Under the pieces are notes generated by a model, which saw only the letters and a list, made by a program, of their open reading frames with translations, ran no database searches and had not been told where the DNA came from. Below are positions 1 through 7,384 of a stretch of DNA of 64,000 nucleotides, one piece after another. A program made the translations under genes and the position numbers. The stretch spans positions 3,169,501 to 3,233,500 of the forward strand of contig NZ_CP124576.1 of the NCBI RefSeq assembly GCF_000281715.2. Reading direction: 5' to 3'. Numbering within the stretch: position 1 is the stretch's first letter; every line of letters begins with the position of its first letter. Source of the DNA: Sphingobium sp. AP49 (GTDB lineage: Bacteria; Pseudomonadota; Alphaproteobacteria; Sphingomonadales; Sphingomonadaceae).

Positions 1-2
1 TG

Positions 3-257
3 TTCCAGATATTGTTCGTCACCATGGCGACCACGATGATGCACGCGATGACGACCAAGGCGGTAGACCTGGTGCTGGCGCTGCTGCTGCTGATCGGATC
101 GGTCACCGGCGCACAGGTCGGAACCCGCCTGTCAATGACGATCCGTCCGGAATATCTGCGCATCCTGCTCGCCGCAATCGTGCTGATGGTCGCCGCGCGC
201 ATGGCATTGGGACTGGGATGGCGACCCGACGAAATCTTCACGATCGAGATCCAGTGA
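3..257 (+). CDS. TauE/SafE-family membrane exporter, C-terminal fragment
   Basis: This is the 3' end of a gene that starts left of the window; the frame is open from the first bases and the last 80 or so residues are visible. It encodes two hydrophobic helices separated by a short loop, ending in GWRPDEIFTIEIQ. The C-terminal helices resemble TauE/SafE permeases, which move sulfite, sulfonates or related anions across the inner membrane. The family call rests mainly on the next gene: its start codon overlaps this stop (TGATG), and it is a TIGR02186 protein, a family usually paired with TauE-like permeases in alphaproteobacteria. The substrate cannot be told. Confidence 0.7.
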   Translation, partial: FQILFVTMATTMMHAMTTKAVDLVLALLLLIGSVTGAQVGTRLSMTIRPEYLRILLAAIVLMVAARMALGLGWRPDEIFTIEIQ

Positions 258-1012
258 TGGCGCGCACACTCGTCCTGCCGGCCCTGCTGCTGATGCTGAC
301 TGCCGCCGACGAACCGCAACTCGTGCCGGATGTGTCGCAGCGCGAGGTCGAAATCCAGTATAGCTTCACCGGCGCAGACCTGCTGCTGTTCGGCGCGATC
401 GTCTATCCCGACGGCACGCGCCCAGACAAACCGGCCGACATCGTCGTGGTGCTCAAGGGTCCCGAACAGTCGATCGCCATGCGCGAAAAGCAGAAGGTCG
501 CCGGTATCTGGGTCAATGCCGATCGTGCCCGCTTTCGTTCTGCCCCCAGCTTCTATGCCATGGCATCGTCGCGCCCTATCGACCGGATCGTCGATGAACG
601 CACGGCCGCCATCTATGAACTGGGCGTCGACAAGCTCCAGCTTTCACCTTCCTCACTCAACGACAGCGCCGAACTCGACCGGTTCCAGGCCGGGCTCGTC
701 GACCTGCGTGAGCGCAACGGCCTGTTTGTCGAGCGTCCCGGCACGGTCGAGATTACCGACGGCGTACTGTATCGCGTCCGCCTGCCACTTTCAGCGCGCG
801 TGATTGTAGGCGACTATACCGCCGAAACCTTTCTGGTGCAGGATGGCCGGGTTGTCGCTGCGGCCGTCCGCGATATCCATGTCCGGAAATCGGGCTTCGA
901 GCGCTTCATGGCGGTCGCGGCCGAACATTGGTCCTTTCTCTATGGCCTGACCGCGATCGCGCTGGCGGTTGGCATGGGCTGGGCCGCCGGCGCGATCGCC
1001 CGCCGTATCTGA
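257..1012 (+). CDS. TIGR02186-family membrane-anchored periplasmic protein
   Basis: The protein has 251 residues. I start it at the ATG that overlaps the stop of the TauE-like gene (TGATG), because a signal peptide (MARTLVLPALLLMLTAADEP) begins exactly there; longer in-frame starts would bury it. After the signal comes a periplasmic beta-rich region of about 200 residues with the family-type opening VEIQYSFTGADLLLFGA. A single C-terminal transmembrane helix (about residues 225-247) ends in positively charged ARRI, so the C terminus is likely cytoplasmic. The family has no assigned biochemical function. Overlap with the permease implies co-translation, perhaps as a partner subunit. Confidence 0.8.
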   Translation: MARTLVLPALLLMLTAADEPQLVPDVSQREVEIQYSFTGADLLLFGAIVYPDGTRPDKPADIVVVLKGPEQSIAMREKQKVAGIWVNADRARFRSAPSFYAMASSRPIDRIVDERTAAIYELGVDKLQLSPSSLNDSAELDRFQAGLVDLRERNGLFVERPGTVEITDGVLYRVRLPLSARVIVGDYTAETFLVQDGRVVAAAVRDIHVRKSGFERFMAVAAEHWSFLYGLTAIALAVGMGWAAGAIARRI

Positions 1013-1080
1013 TCGCCGCCTCTCCAAAAGTTCATCTTCCCGCCACGCTGCGGTTGCATCGACGGGCGCATATCCAGCCC

Positions 1081-1204
1081 TGCCACTGCCCCCTTGGTGG
1101 CACGAACCGGCCAGCATGGACCTGCTGGCCAAAGACGGTCGGGATGCGTGGGTCTTTCCCGACCGTTCAGCCCGGCACGGCGGCCTCCTCCCGTCGTGCC
1201 GGGC
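1081..1204 (+). other. four consecutive perfect stem-loops in the leader of the virJ-mprF operon
   Basis: Four perfect inverted repeats follow each other: TGCCAC/GTGGCA (1081-1086 with 1097-1102), GGCCAGCA/TGCTGGCC (1109-1116 with 1123-1130), ACGGTCGGGA/TCCCGACCGT (1135-1144 with 1157-1166) and GCCCGGCACG/CGTGCCGGGC (1170-1179 with 1195-1204). The loops are 6 to 15 nt. No T-run follows any stem, so they are not obvious intrinsic terminators. The block lies between the TIGR02186 gene and the VirJ-like gene. It may be a structured 5' leader, a small RNA or an RNA-stabilising element; the function is unknown. Confidence 0.65.
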
Positions 1205-1232
1205 GTCCGGTCCGCGTTTGAGGAGAAGGACG

Positions 1233-1991
1233 ATGAGGAGCCGCAGTCACGCTATCTTCCGTCGCGCTATCTTCCGGCATAGCCTGCCGATCCTGATCAT
1301 TCTCTTCGCCGCCTTCCTGCTGTTCCTGCAATGGCTGGGCTATCTGGGTGGAGATCCCTTTTCCAGCTACCGTCCCACCATCTATCAGCCGGGTCGGGGC
1401 ACGCCCGTCGCCATCATCCTGTCAGGTGACATGGGCATGAATATCGGCATGGGGCCGGGCATCGCCGCACGACTGGCGCGTGATGGCATCCCCGTCATCG
1501 GGGTCAATTCGCTCACCTATTTTCGCAACACGAGAACCCCGGCCGATGCAACCGCCCTGATCGAACAGGCCATGGCACGTGCCCATGCAATCGATCCTGC
1601 CGCCCGCATCCTGTTGATCGGCCAGTCCTTCGGTTCCGACATGGCCCATGTGGGCCTGGCAGGGCTGCCCGCCCCCCTGCGCCGCGACCTGGCGATGGTC
1701 GCACTCGTCGTACCGGGAGCGACCGTCGAATATCGTGCCTCGCCCGGGGAGATATTCACCTTCCTGATGGCGGACGCGGATGCGCTGCCGACTGCGCGTC
1801 AACTGGATTGGGTGCCGCTGCTCTGCGTCCATGGGCGCGAAGAACCCGCCAGCCTCTGCCCCCTGCTGCACCAGGCCAATCTGCGCAGCGTCGCCCTGCC
1901 CGGGGGACACCCGTTGCACCATGATGTAAACGCCCTCTATCATGTGCTGCGCGCCGCCTTCGTGCAGCAGAGATTGCTTCGGATAGCCTGA
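1233..1991 (+). CDS. VirJ/AcvB-type serine hydrolase, membrane anchored
   Basis: The protein has 252 residues. The start is the ATG preceded by GAGGAGAAGGACG, which gives a basic N terminus and one signal-anchor helix (about residues 17-36) before an alpha/beta-hydrolase fold. The motif GQSFGSD near residue 132 supplies the likely nucleophilic serine, and GGHPLHHD near residue 226 a candidate histidine. VirJ/AcvB proteins are periplasmic; Agrobacterium AcvB hydrolyses lysyl-phosphatidylglycerol, and acvB homologues are linked to lpiA/mprF in many alphaproteobacteria. The mprF gene lies two genes downstream, which supports that role. Only one VirJ domain is present, not the two-domain AcvB form. 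Confidence 0.85.
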   Translation: MRSRSHAIFRRAIFRHSLPILIILFAAFLLFLQWLGYLGGDPFSSYRPTIYQPGRGTPVAIILSGDMGMNIGMGPGIAARLARDGIPVIGVNSLTYFRNTRTPADATALIEQAMARAHAIDPAARILLIGQSFGSDMAHVGLAGLPAPLRRDLAMVALVVPGATVEYRASPGEIFTFLMADADALPTARQLDWVPLLCVHGREEPASLCPLLHQANLRSVALPGGHPLHHDVNALYHVLRAAFVQQRLLRIA

Positions 1992-1992
1992 T

Positions 1993-2403
1993 ATGATGCG
2001 CAGCCTCCGCCCCCTTCTCGTTGCCTTATGCCTGCTCAACTGCGCGTCCGCCAACGCGGCCGATCCGGTCATGGGCTCCTGGATCAACCCGCGCGGCAGC
2101 GTCACTGTCACCACCGGGGCCTGCCAGGACAAGCTGTGCGGTTGGGTCAGCCACGCCAACGCCGAAGCACTGGCCGACGCGAGCGACGCCGGCATCCCGC
2201 ATCTGGTCGGTACCACCCTGCTGCAGGATTATCGCCCGAAGGGACCGGGCCATTGGGCCGGCCGCGTCTATGTGCCCGACATGGGCAGGACCTTCTATTC
2301 GACGATCGACCAGCAAGGTCCGAACCAGCTCAAGATTTCCGGCTGCATCCTGGGCGGCCTCTTCTGCCGCAGCCAGTTGTGGCACCGGGTCACGACGGGG
2401 TAA
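1993..2403 (+). CDS. DUF2147-family secreted protein
   Basis: This 136-residue protein has a cleavable signal peptide ending about ANA|AD (residues 1-23). The mature part opens with a DUF2147-type core (MGSWINPRGSVTVTT) and ends with SGCILGGLFCRSQLWHRV. Four cysteines in the mature part (near the CQDKLCGW and CILGGLFC segments) could form disulfides in the periplasm. DUF2147 proteins are small lipocalin-like envelope proteins without established function. It begins one base after the VirJ-like stop and ends nine bases before mprF, so it is part of that operon. Two adjacent ATG codons make the first residue uncertain by one. Confidence 0.85.
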   Translation: MMRSLRPLLVALCLLNCASANAADPVMGSWINPRGSVTVTTGACQDKLCGWVSHANAEALADASDAGIPHLVGTTLLQDYRPKGPGHWAGRVYVPDMGRTFYSTIDQQGPNQLKISGCILGGLFCRSQLWHRVTTG

Positions 2404-2412
2404 AAGCAAGCC

Positions 2413-4956
2413 ATGGGGGTCATGACATTCCTGCGCCAGTACCGCACCGGGCTCTCGGTCGGGTTGGTCGTGCTGCTGGCCGCACTCGGCTTCGTCGCGC
2501 TCTATCACCTGCTGCATGACGTCCATATGCGCGACATCCGCGCCGCCTTCCACGCGATCGGCCCGGCCGCCTTCATCCCCGCGCTGCTGCTGACGGCGAT
2601 CAGCTATGTCACGCTGACCTTTTATGACGTGCTTGCGCTGCGTACCATCGGCCGCAAACTGCCCTATGAAACGGCGGCCCTCGCCTCCTTCACCAGCTAC
2701 ACGCTCAGCCATAATCTGGGCCTGTCGCTGCTGACCGGCGGATCGGCGCGCTATCGTATCTACAGTGCGGCAGGATTGGGCGTCGCGGATGTGGCGCGGG
2801 TCGTCGCGATCGCCGGCGCGACCTTCTGGGGCGGGGTTCTGGCGCTTGCCGCCGCCATGCTGGTCTGGCGCCCCGAGATACTGACCCTGGGCGGTGTCAC
2901 TGTGTCGGCGTCGACACTGCGGCTCGCCGGCTGCGCCATCCTTGCCGCGATCGCCGGGCTGATGATCTATGCCGGCCGCCGTGGGCGGATGCTGAAGCTT
3001 GGCCGCATGACCCTGCCGCTGCCGTCGGCCGGCCGCATGGCAAGCCAGATCGGCATCGGCGTCATCGACCTGGCCGCCGCCAGCGCGGCGCTGTTCGTCC
3101 TGGTGCCCGGCATCGGCCTGCATGCCTGGCCCGCCTTTTTCCTGGGCTATGCCCTCGCCATCGTCGCCGTGCTGCTGACCCACGTGCCCGGCGGCGTCGG
3201 CGTGTTCGAACTGGTGATGCTCGCCGCCCTGCCCGGCGTGGACCGGCCGCAACTGGTCGCCGCGCTGCTCGCCTATCGGCTGGTCTATTATATCCTGCCG
3301 CTGGTGATCGCGGTCGGCATCATCGTCGCACAGGAAGGCTGGCGCTGGCGCCAGCCGCTGCGTCGCACCCTGCGCGGGCTGCAGGCGGTCACCACCGGCC
3401 TTGCGCCCATCATGACCGCCGCATTGGTCTTCCTGGGCGGCGCGGTGCTGCTGGTGTCCGGTTCGCTGCCCGCCATCCCGCATCGCGTCGCCACGCTCAG
3501 CAGCGTCGTCCCCCTGCCTTTCCTCGAAGCATCGCACATGGCCGGCAGCCTGGTCGGCGCGGCGCTGCTGATCCTCTCGGCCGGCCTTTATCGCCGGCTC
3601 GATGGCGCCTTCTGGCTGACCCGCATCCTGCTGCTGGCGGGCGCAATCTTCTCGCTGCTCAAGGGACTGGATTATGAGGAAGCGGCGGCGATGCTGCTGA
3701 TCGCTGCCCTGCTGCAATGGGCGCGCCCCGCTTTCTATCGCCGTACCCAGTTGATCGCCGACGCCTTCACTCCCGGCTGGCTGGCCACGGTGGCGATGGT
3801 CCTCGCGCTCTCGGTCTGGATCGGCTTCTTCGCCTATAAGCATGTCGAATATCAGAACGACCTCTGGTGGCATTTCGCGGCCCGCGCCGACGCCTCTCGC
3901 TTCCTGCGCGCCAGCCTCGCCGTGGCGGTACTGCTGGTCACGCTGGCGCTCTGGCGCCTGTTCCGCCCGGCGGCGCCCATGCCGTTCACCGCCAGCAGCG
4001 CCGCCACCGCACCCGAGGCGGCCTTCGCCCTCGCCGAACGGACCGACGTCAACCTTGCCCATATCGGCGACAAGCGCTTCCTGGCGTCGGACAGCGGCCA
4101 ATGCTTCCTGATGTACCAGATCCGCGGGCATAGCTGGATCGTGATGGGCGATCCGGTCGGCGCCCGGAGCGAATGGGCCGACCTGCTCTGGCGGCTGCGC
4201 GAACAGGCCGATGCCGCGCAGGGGCGGCTGCTGCTGTACCAGATCAGCCAGGACATGCTGCCGCTGGCGATCGAACTGGGGCTGCAGATCGTCAAATATG
4301 GCGAAGAGGCGCATGTCGACCTGGCCGGCTTCACGCTGGACGGGCCGGATGCCAAGCCGCTGCGCTATGCCGAGCGCCGCGCCGCGCGCGAGGGGGGCAG
4401 TTTCGAGATCATCACCGCCGCCGCGCTCGACACCGAGATGGACCGGCTGACGGAGATTTCCGCCCATTGGCTGCGGGCCAAGGGGCATAAGGAAAAATGC
4501 TTCAGCGTCGGCCGGTTCGATCGCGCTTATATGGCACGGTTCGACTGTGCCGTGGTCCGGCGCGAGGGGCGGATCGTCGCCTTCGCCAATATCTGGGCGG
4601 CGGCCGACCGGTCCGAACTGTCGGTCGACCTGATGCGCCATGACGAGGACGCCCCTTATGGCACGATGGACTTCCTCTTCATTCACCTGATGCTGTGGGG
4701 CCGGGAACAGGGCTATCGCTGGTTCAACCTGGGTCTTGCGCCCCTGTCCGGGCTGGAGGCGCGCCGGCTGGCGCCGCTCTGGTCGAAGCTGGGCGCTCTG
4801 CTCTACCAGCATGGCAATGCGCTCTACGGCTTTGAAGGGCTGCGCGCCTATAAGGACAAGTTCGGCCCGCAATGGGAACCGCGCTATGTCGCCGGGCCGC
4901 AGGGCCTGTCCTTCGGCCGGGCATTGCTCGACCTTCAGGCACTGATCGCCGGATAG
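2413..4956 (+). CDS. mprF: bifunctional lysyl-phosphatidylglycerol synthase/flippase MprF (LpiA)
   Basis: This is an 847-residue membrane enzyme of full MprF length. It moves lysine from Lys-tRNA to phosphatidylglycerol and flips the product to the outer leaflet, lowering surface negative charge and giving resistance to cationic peptides and acid. The N-terminal roughly 520 residues hold many transmembrane helices with the flippase-type segments SHNLGLSLLTGGSARYR and HVPGGVGVFELVM. The C-terminal roughly 300 residues are the soluble DUF2156 transferase domain (for example FLMYQIRGHSWIVMGDPVG, GYRWFNLGLAPLSG and YKDKFGPQWEPRY). It follows the DUF2147 gene by nine bases. In rhizobia the orthologue lpiA is low-pH inducible and paired with acvB, matching this layout. 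Confidence 0.95.
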   Translation: MGVMTFLRQYRTGLSVGLVVLLAALGFVALYHLLHDVHMRDIRAAFHAIGPAAFIPALLLTAISYVTLTFYDVLALRTIGRKLPYETAALASFTSYTLSHNLGLSLLTGGSARYRIYSAAGLGVADVARVVAIAGATFWGGVLALAAAMLVWRPEILTLGGVTVSASTLRLAGCAILAAIAGLMIYAGRRGRMLKLGRMTLPLPSAGRMASQIGIGVIDLAAASAALFVLVPGIGLHAWPAFFLGYALAIVAVLLTHVPGGVGVFELVMLAALPGVDRPQLVAALLAYRLVYYILPLVIAVGIIVAQEGWRWRQPLRRTLRGLQAVTTGLAPIMTAALVFLGGAVLLVSGSLPAIPHRVATLSSVVPLPFLEASHMAGSLVGAALLILSAGLYRRLDGAFWLTRILLLAGAIFSLLKGLDYEEAAAMLLIAALLQWARPAFYRRTQLIADAFTPGWLATVAMVLALSVWIGFFAYKHVEYQNDLWWHFAARADASRFLRASLAVAVLLVTLALWRLFRPAAPMPFTASSAATAPEAAFALAERTDVNLAHIGDKRFLASDSGQCFLMYQIRGHSWIVMGDPVGARSEWADLLWRLREQADAAQGRLLLYQISQDMLPLAIELGLQIVKYGEEAHVDLAGFTLDGPDAKPLRYAERRAAREGGSFEIITAAALDTEMDRLTEISAHWLRAKGHKEKCFSVGRFDRAYMARFDCAVVRREGRIVAFANIWAAADRSELSVDLMRHDEDAPYGTMDFLFIHLMLWGREQGYRWFNLGLAPLSGLEARRLAPLWSKLGALLYQHGNALYGFEGLRAYKDKFGPQWEPRYVAGPQGLSFGRALLDLQALIAG

Positions 4957-4995
4957 CCATTGCGCGCCAGGCGCATCCCGCGATAGCGCATCCCG

Positions 4996-5388
4996 ATGCA
5001 TGCCATCCACCATATCGCCATCATCGGGTCCGACTATGCCCGCTCCCGCCATTTCTATGTCGACCTGCTCGGCTTTGCCGTGCTGAACGAGGTCTATCGC
5101 GCCGAACGGGATAGCTGGAAATGCGACTTGGCCGTCGGCGGCGCGCAGATCGAACTCTTCTCCTTTCCCAATCCCCCGCCGCGCCCGTCCCGCCCCGAAG
5201 CCTGCGGCCTGCGCCACCTTGCCTTTGCCGTCAGCGACCTTGATGCGGAGGTCGCGCGGCTTGAAAGCCATGGGGTGGTGTGCGAGCCGGTACGGGTCGA
5301 CGAATATACCGACCGGCGCTTCACCTTCTTCGCCGACCCGGACGGTCTGCCGCTCGAGCTTTATGAAGATCAGGTCCGCGCCATTTGA
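4996..5388 (+). CDS. VOC-family protein, YaeR/GloA2-like
   Basis: The protein has 130 residues forming a single vicinal-oxygen-chelate domain of two beta-alpha-beta3 modules. It opens IHHIAIIGSDYARSRHFY, carries the second-module start GLRHLAFAVSDLDAEV, and ends FFADPDGLPLELYE. Histidines near residues 5 and 75 and glutamates near residues 52 and 124 are in the right places for metal ligands. The pattern fits the YaeR/GloA2 group of glyoxalase-like proteins, whose substrate is not established. It lies 39 bases after mprF with a weak ribosome site, so it may be the last gene of that operon or be transcribed separately. Confidence 0.85.
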   Translation: MHAIHHIAIIGSDYARSRHFYVDLLGFAVLNEVYRAERDSWKCDLAVGGAQIELFSFPNPPPRPSRPEACGLRHLAFAVSDLDAEVARLESHGVVCEPVRVDEYTDRRFTFFADPDGLPLELYEDQVRAI

Positions 5389-5411
5389 CAGCATCAGGCC
5401 ATGCCCCTTAG

Positions 5412-5423
5412 GTAACCGGTATC
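5412..5423 (+). promoter_or_regulatory. possible degenerate LacI-type operator before the GH43 gene
   Basis: GTAACCGGTATC matches the pectin-regulon operator GACACCGGTGTC at 9 of 12 positions and keeps the ACCGGT core. It ends 18 bases before the GH43 start, just upstream of its ribosome site. The outer pairs are not self-complementary, so this is a weak candidate. Confidence 0.3.
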
Positions 5424-5441
5424 AATAACCGGGAGAGGGTC

Positions 5442-7046
5442 ATGGCAGTCAGCCGACGGGACGCATTGCTGGCGACGGCTTCGGCTGCGCTGGCGAGTGG
5501 TTTGAGCGAGGCGCGGGCAGCGCCCCCCGCCCCTCCGGCTCCCCCCGTGCCCGCCCCCGACTGGCGGCGCGGTTTCGACAATCAGCGCATCGCCGATCTG
5601 GGCGACGGCCGCTTCCTCAATCCGCTGATCGCGGGCGACCATCCCGATCCGACCATCCTGAAGGATGGCGCGGACTATTACATGACCTTCTCGACCTTCG
5701 ATTCCTATCCCGGCCTCATTATCTGGCATTCGCGCGACCTGGTGAATTGGCGGCCGATCGGCCCGGCGCTCAGCAAGAATATCGGATCGGTCTGGGCGCC
5801 CGAACTGTGCAAGCACAAGGGCCGCTATTATCTCTACATCCCGGTCAAGGCGTCGCCCAACACCAGCTATGTGATCTGGGCCGACCGGATCCAGGGGCCG
5901 TGGAGCGACCCGATCGACCTCAATCTGCCCAATCATATCGACCCCGGCCATGCCGTGGGCGAGGATGGATCGCGTTGGCTGTTCCTGTCGGGCGGCGACC
6001 GGGTGCGCCTGACCGACGACGGCCTTGCCACCGTCGGTTCGCCCGAACATGTCTATGATCCCTGGCATTATCCCGACGACTGGGATGTCGAGGGTTTCTC
6101 GCCCGAAGGCCCCAAGATCCTGCGGCATAAGGACTGGTTCTATCTGGTGACCGCCGTCGGCGGTACGGCGGGGCCGCCGACCGGCCATATGGTGATCGTC
6201 GCCCGGTCGCGGTCGATCCATGGCCCTTGGGAAAATTGCCCGGCCAACCCGATCGTGCGTACCGTCGATCGCGCCGAAAAATGGTGGTCGCGCGGCCATG
6301 CCACTTTGGTCGAGGGACCGGACGGCAGTTGGTGGTCGGTGTATCATGGCTATGAAAATGGCTATTGGACATTGGGGCGGCAGACGCTGCTCGACCCGGT
6401 CGAATGGACGGCGGATGGCTGGTTCCGCATGGTCGGCGGCGACCTGTCGCAGCCGATCGCCAAGCCCAAGGGCGGAAAGGCAGAACCGCATGGCCAGCCG
6501 CTGTCGGACGATTTCAGCGCATTGCACCTCGGTTCGCGCTGGAATTTCTTCAAGCCTTCGCCGCAGGAGGCGCAGCGGGCGCGGGTCGAGGGCGGATCGC
6601 TGGTCCTGAAGGCTAGCGGCACCGCGCCGTCCAGTTCGTCGCCTTTGCTGCTGGTGGCGGGCGATCAGGCCTATCAGTTTGAATGCACGATCGAGATCGC
6701 GCCGGGCGGCGTCGCGGGGCTGCTGCTCTTCTATGACGAGCAGCTTTATTGCGGGCTGGGCTTCGACCAGGAGCGGTTCGTCACCCATCAATATGGCATA
6801 GAACGCGGCCGCCCCGCCAATCCCCATGGCCGGCGGATGCGGATGCGCGTCACCAACGACCGGCACATCATCCGCTTTCACATCAGCGGCGATGACGGCA
6901 AGAGCTGGAAACGGTTCGACCGGGGCATGGAAGTGTCGGGCTATCACCATAATGTGCGCGGCGGCTTCCTGATGCTGCGCCCCGGCCTCTATTCCGCCGG
7001 TGCCGGTGAAGCGCGCTTCACCGACTTCCGGTTTCGCGCGCTTTAG
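5442..7046 (+). CDS. Tat-exported glycoside hydrolase family 43 enzyme
   Basis: The 534-residue enzyme starts after a good GGGAGAGGG ribosome site. The N terminus SRRDALLATASAALASG is a twin-arginine signal with cleavage near ARA|AP. A five-bladed GH43 propeller follows (about residues 60-340) with the catalytic base in AGDHPDPT and the likely general acid in DVEGFSPEGPKI. The last roughly 180 residues form a beta-sandwich of the GH43 C-terminal type. Family members cleave beta-xylosides or alpha-L-arabinofuranosides from hemicellulose or pectin side chains. The gene stands alone, with an operator-like ACCGGT site before it that might link it to the uronate regulon further on. The exact substrate is unknown. 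Confidence 0.88.
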   Translation: MAVSRRDALLATASAALASGLSEARAAPPAPPAPPVPAPDWRRGFDNQRIADLGDGRFLNPLIAGDHPDPTILKDGADYYMTFSTFDSYPGLIIWHSRDLVNWRPIGPALSKNIGSVWAPELCKHKGRYYLYIPVKASPNTSYVIWADRIQGPWSDPIDLNLPNHIDPGHAVGEDGSRWLFLSGGDRVRLTDDGLATVGSPEHVYDPWHYPDDWDVEGFSPEGPKILRHKDWFYLVTAVGGTAGPPTGHMVIVARSRSIHGPWENCPANPIVRTVDRAEKWWSRGHATLVEGPDGSWWSVYHGYENGYWTLGRQTLLDPVEWTADGWFRMVGGDLSQPIAKPKGGKAEPHGQPLSDDFSALHLGSRWNFFKPSPQEAQRARVEGGSLVLKASGTAPSSSSPLLLVAGDQAYQFECTIEIAPGGVAGLLLFYDEQLYCGLGFDQERFVTHQYGIERGRPANPHGRRMRMRVTNDRHIIRFHISGDDGKSWKRFDRGMEVSGYHHNVRGGFLMLRPGLYSAGAGEARFTDFRFRAL

Positions 7047-7066
7047 GCCGATTGCGGCCGACACGC

Positions 7067-7243
7067 GACGCGACAGTCGAAGTTCACAGTGTCGTGCGGG
7101 CTATTTCGGGCCAATGCGCCGGTAACGCGCCTGCGACGCGCCACCCACGCGCCTGTAACGCGACAGTGGCCGGGAAAACGGGTCACGCCCGCGCGCCTTC
7201 GACGCGACACTGAAGCGACAGGGACGCGACAGCCACGCGACAG
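7067..7243. repeat. array of degenerate 10-bp repeats, (R/C)ACGCGACAS type
   Basis: The 338-bp gap between the GH43 gene and the PepSY gene (7047-7384) has no convincing coding sequence. It contains repeated GACGCGACAG-like units at 7067-7076, 7157-7166 (AACGCGACAG), 7201-7210 (GACGCGACAC), 7223-7232 and 7234-7243 (CACGCGACAG), plus a shortened AAGCGACAG at 7213-7221. The related pair AACGCGCCTG and CACGCGCCTG lies near 7124 and 7146. Spacing is irregular, so this is not a CRISPR array. The two flanking genes converge here. The function is unknown; similar short GC-rich repeats may be dispersed elsewhere in the genome. Confidence 0.6.
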
Positions 7244-7384
7244 GTGGGCGGTATGGGAAAGAGATAGGGCGGCGCTTGCATCCCCAAGGGTAGATCAGAG
7301 AAGGGCCGAGTAGGACAGCGAGGCGGACGTCGCGAAAGTCCACCCTGCCGCGCCTAGCGCGCTATTCGCGCAAGTCTCGCTCCC

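Noticed and set aside
1135..1204. Intrinsic terminator for the TIGR02186 gene
   Set aside because: Stems are perfect but no T-run follows either, and they continue a series of four, so I list them as structured RNA of unknown role.
2026..5394. Open frame of 1122 codons on the minus strand opposite mprF
   Set aside because: It mirrors the codons of mprF and its neighbours, is extremely rich in Gln, Arg, Gly and His, and has no domain or ribosome site; a GC-driven shadow.
7067..7243. CRISPR array
   Set aside because: Repeat units are only 10 bp, degenerate and irregularly spaced, and no cas gene is near.
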